From Clostridia bacterium (GTDB lineage Bacteria > Bacillota > Clostridia > Oscillospirales > CAG-272): DNA of 64,000 nucleotides. A program made the translations under genes and the position numbers. Location of the stretch: positions 186,001 to 250,000 of the forward strand of contig JAFUQU010000014.1 of NCBI GenBank assembly GCA_017472255.1, written 5' to 3'. A model generated the notes under the pieces. That model made no database searches, was not told where the DNA came from, and was given only the letters and a program-made list of their open reading frames with translations. Positions 61,681 through 64,000 of the stretch are shown here, piece after piece (the first letter of the stretch is position 1; each line of letters starts with the position of its first letter).

Positions 61681-63315
61681 TTACTTTTCCACAACCAGTA
61701 CCACCGGCGGACAGCAGTAGTCCAATTCCGACAGGTGCAGACCGCGCTCGTAGGCTTCCCGCACCACGCTCATGACAATGCACCATGTGGCGGGCAGGTA
61801 GCGGAAGAATTCGGGCACACTTTTCAGGTGCGGCGGAAGGTTCAGACCCATGCCCCGCAGATGCATGACGTAAGCGCCGCCCAGCGATGCAATGAGCCGT
61901 GCTGTTGCGTCGGCGCAGATTTTCGCAATCTGTGCGTATTCCTCGGACGTGAATACCGGGATGTCCACGGTCAGCTTCCCGTCAATGTGGGTGAACAGCC
62001 CCAGCTCCTCAAGCTGCGGAATGCACTCAATGAGCTTATCCGGGCATTCGGGCGTCTCGCCGATGTACGTGCTGTAGAGCAGCTTGTGAATGTGATCGAA
62101 GTAGACGTCATAGCAGCAGGCAAAGCGATGGGGACTGTCCCACATCGGCACGTCGAATTCGAACAGCGAAAGCTGCTTTGTCCCGTGATAGCCAAGACAG
62201 CGGGTGGAACGGTGTCCGCCCCGGATAACGTAATTGTTATAGCGCCGCATCTGCTCGGAATCCTTGAAATCCGCCGGTTCCACATTGCCGTGAGCAATCC
62301 AGTGACCGCCGTCCCGGCGGGGCGGATACTGATAGAGCGTCTTTTTCAGCTCCTCGCAGCCGTCGTATTCAAAATTCTGCAAAGCCCGCATGGTGGCGTA
62401 CCGCTCCAGCTTTTTCATCTGGCGCGGACGCAGTTCCCGGCAGAAATCCAGCTGGTGCAGCCTGCCAATGATATCCGCCATCACTTCCCAGAAGGCGTCG
62501 AAATGCTCTTTGGCAAATGCCAGCTGCGCATCGAAGCGTGAGAATTTGTCCTCTGGCTTGTAGATCACGAAATCGGTATAATACCGCTTGCTGTCGGTGC
62601 GAACCATCAGTTCCCCATCCACCAGCCTGCCGAGAATCGGCTCCAGATAGACGGTGGGAATGCCGATCTTCCGCGCCAGCTCCTCGGCGGTCAGCGGCTT
62701 GTCGTAGGCTAAAATCAGCAGATTCTGCGCAATCAGATCGTCTTCTACCAGCGATGTCGGTTCGCCGCGGCGACCGCCCTGTCCGCCAAAGGAGATGTAG
62801 AGCTTCCCAGGTAAATAGTTTTCGCGTGTTTCCATCGTTTCCAGTCCCTTTCTCACCTGCCTGCGTCCGGCATCCAGACGGCTTTTCACCGTCCCCTCGG
62901 GAATGCCCAGCGCCCGGGCGATATCCGCCACGCACTCATCGCGATAATAGTAGCGGATCAGCGTTTCCCGGTTGATTTGCGCCAGATAACTCACCTCACG
63001 GCGCACCTCTGCCGCCTCATCGGTGGCATAGAAGGTCGCGAAGATGTCTTCCTCGTCCTCCGGCTCCACGGTCATGTCACAGGTGACGATCACCGGGCTT
63101 CCGTACCGTTTGCGCAGAGCGCTGTTGTACTTGTGCATCAGCGTGTTTGCCAGCCATGTGCGCGGATGTTCGATGACGCCGCCGCCTTTTTCGAAGGCGA
63201 GAGCGGCGAGCACCGTGTCCGAGACAAGATCCTCGGCGTCGGTCTGTGAGCGGCATTTTGATGCGGCCAGACGGGTCAGGTAATCCATATGATTTTTCCA
63301 TTCGTTTGCTTCCAT
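61681..63315 (-). CDS. ECF-like RNA polymerase sigma factor with long C-terminal extension (copy 2)
   Basis: This 544-residue protein is a paralog of the gene at 18119. Residues 1-175 hold sigma region 2 (DAEDLVSDTVLAALAFEKGG, RTWLANTLMHKYNSALRKR) and region 4 (YLAQINRETLIRYYYRDECVADIARALGIPEGTVKSRLDAGRRQVRKGL in parts). The extension has a winged-helix-like segment near 205-250 (LTAEELARKIGIPTVYLEPILGRL), then PPRRDGGHW near 330 and a final helical domain. The motif order and spacing agree with copy 1 (winged helix 200 and 205, PPRRDGG 322 and 330). GGAG lies 8 bp before the ATG. No anti-sigma factor is adjacent. Confidence 0.82.
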   Translation of the reverse strand: MEANEWKNHMDYLTRLAASKCRSQTDAEDLVSDTVLAALAFEKGGGVIEHPRTWLANTLMHKYNSALRKRYGSPVIVTCDMTVEPEDEEDIFATFYATDEAAEVRREVSYLAQINRETLIRYYYRDECVADIARALGIPEGTVKSRLDAGRRQVRKGLETMETRENYLPGKLYISFGGQGGRRGEPTSLVEDDLIAQNLLILAYDKPLTAEELARKIGIPTVYLEPILGRLVDGELMVRTDSKRYYTDFVIYKPEDKFSRFDAQLAFAKEHFDAFWEVMADIIGRLHQLDFCRELRPRQMKKLERYATMRALQNFEYDGCEELKKTLYQYPPRRDGGHWIAHGNVEPADFKDSEQMRRYNNYVIRGGHRSTRCLGYHGTKQLSLFEFDVPMWDSPHRFACCYDVYFDHIHKLLYSTYIGETPECPDKLIECIPQLEELGLFTHIDGKLTVDIPVFTSEEYAQIAKICADATARLIASLGGAYVMHLRGMGLNLPPHLKSVPEFFRYLPATWCIVMSVVREAYERGLHLSELDYCCPPVVLVVEK

Positions 63316-63331
63316 TTGGAATCTCCGCTTT

Positions 63332-63350
63332 TGTAATCAACGTTGTTACA
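63332..63350. promoter_or_regulatory. Near-perfect palindrome upstream of sigma-factor copy 2
   Basis: TGTAATCAACGTTGTTACA is an inverted repeat except at two paired positions and lies 17 bp before the start codon, between the gene and a TATACG-like -10. It could be an operator. Confidence 0.4.
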
Positions 63351-63404
63351 CCCGTATAGTCGCTTGAATTGATTGTCGGTTTGGTAGGGACTGAAACTTT
63401 TCTA

Positions 63405-64000
63405 TTATTTTTTTACCTTCAGCTCGGCGAGGGCGGCATAATGCAGCACCTCAAAGCTGTCCGGCGCGATGCGGTTCAGCAGTTCGATATGCTCCTTTTC
63501 CCAGACTGCCAGCTCCTCCGAATTTAGAGACGCGCCCACACCCCTGCACGCTTTCATTCTGCCATGCCAGGTTTCCTTCGTGAATGGTACCATCACATCG
63601 TATTCTTCGTGATCGGTCAGCTCAAAGTATTCGTAAACCACATCGGGAATGCCGATCGGCTTTTTGATTTCTCCGGCGCCTGACCAGTTTGGGCTGTATT
63701 TGAGTACCAGCTTTTCGCTGGCGCCTGCGATGGAATCCTCGAACGGCAGCCACGCCATATACAGAATCAGCAGCCGCCCGTCCTTTTTGAGAATGTTCGA
63801 AAGGATGGGCATAACTTTGGCATGATCGAAATACCAGAAGCACTGGCAGGCTGTTACCACGTCGAAGGTATTGGCGGGAAAGGCGATTTGCTCGGCGGGA
63901 ACGGCGGAAAAATCAATGTCCATATGGTTCTGCGCCGCAAGCATTTTCGCCTGCTCGATTTGTTCTGCGGATATGTCGGTTCCGGTCCATTTTGCCCCGT
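63405..64000 (-). CDS. SAM-dependent methyltransferase, 5' end cut by the window
   Basis: This class I methyltransferase is cut at the window end: the frame stays open to base 64000 beyond the first internal ATG (63944). Upstream codons read GAKWTGTDISAEQIEQAK, part of motif II, so motif I lies outside. Visible next are DFSAVPAEQIAFPANTFDVVTACQCFWYFDH (post-I and motif II/III of the Methyltransf_11 type) and KDGRLLILYMAW. The C-terminal part with VPFTKETWHGRMKACRGVG resembles small-molecule methyltransferases of the YafE/UbiE-like group. Substrate unknown. Confidence 0.88.
   Translation of the reverse strand, partial: GAKWTGTDISAEQIEQAKMLAAQNHMDIDFSAVPAEQIAFPANTFDVVTACQCFWYFDHAKVMPILSNILKKDGRLLILYMAWLPFEDSIAGASEKLVLKYSPNWSGAGEIKKPIGIPDVVYEYFELTDHEEYDVMVPFTKETWHGRMKACRGVGASLNSEELAVWEKEHIELLNRIAPDSFEVLHYAALAELKVKK

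Overview
The window looks like the chromosome of a moderately high-GC Gram-positive anaerobe of the class Clostridia, probably in the Oscillospirales/Ruminococcaceae range. The grounds are strong AGGAGG ribosome binding sites, many SigA-type promoters (TTGACA, 17 bp, TATAAT), short intrinsic terminators, Clostridia-specific families (DUF1836, DUF4830, DUF5685, DUF6449-like ABC permeases) and Firmicutes gene order (tlyA-nadK-argR-recN, murB-rapZ-whiA, rpsF-ssb-rpsR). TGA is an ordinary stop. I see no rRNA, tRNA, prophage, insertion sequence or CRISPR array.

Layout. 1-13.1 kb is one dense rightward block of housekeeping genes: tlyA (cut by the window edge), nadK, argR, recN, tyrS, a HAD phosphatase, murB, rapZ, whiA, a DUF188 gene, dnaE and a membrane protein. 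The yvcK gene that usually sits between rapZ and whiA is absent. 13.2-18.1 kb holds a class A penicillin-binding protein, a TspO-like protein, a DUF4430 lipoprotein and a DUF4830 protein. 18.1-25.8 kb runs leftward: an ECF-like sigma factor with a very long C-terminal extension, a sugar isomerase, an XRE regulator, a GtaA-like DUF4965 protein, phosphofructokinase and a remnant GH38 alpha-mannosidase. 25.8-35 kb runs rightward: a CorC-type transporter with a possible leader peptide, a CE2-like esterase, DUF5685 plus a DnaJ-domain protein, a flavodoxin-like protein, DUF1836, an NfeD-flotillin pair and a membrane protein.

35-45 kb runs mostly leftward: rpsR-ssb-rpsF, an alanine/glycine symporter under a glycine riboswitch, manA with a PhnP-like hydrolase, ispD, and a GntR-controlled ABC transporter with a clear operator over its promoter. 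One tiny Asn/Gln-rich gene here points right. 45.2-58.1 kb runs rightward: trkA-trkH, a DUF4091 (GH123-like) protein, a Gfo/Idh/MocA oxidoreductase, mtaB-purL and a membrane protein interrupted by an in-frame TGA. 58.1-64 kb runs leftward: an MBL hydrolase overlapping a corrinoid-protein activator, an XRE regulator, a second long sigma factor and a methyltransferase cut by the window end.

Most genes are housekeeping. The most unusual content is the pair of sigma factors (about 532 and 544 aa) that share a roughly 370-residue C-terminal module containing a PPRRDGG motif. Other points of interest are RNA-level control elements: a glycine riboswitch with a visible competing helix, an RBS-hiding inverted repeat, a proline-rich leader ORF, and a promoter whose -35 lies in the loop of the preceding terminator. 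Scattered carbohydrate-active genes suggest a saccharide-using gut-type lifestyle, which is inference only.
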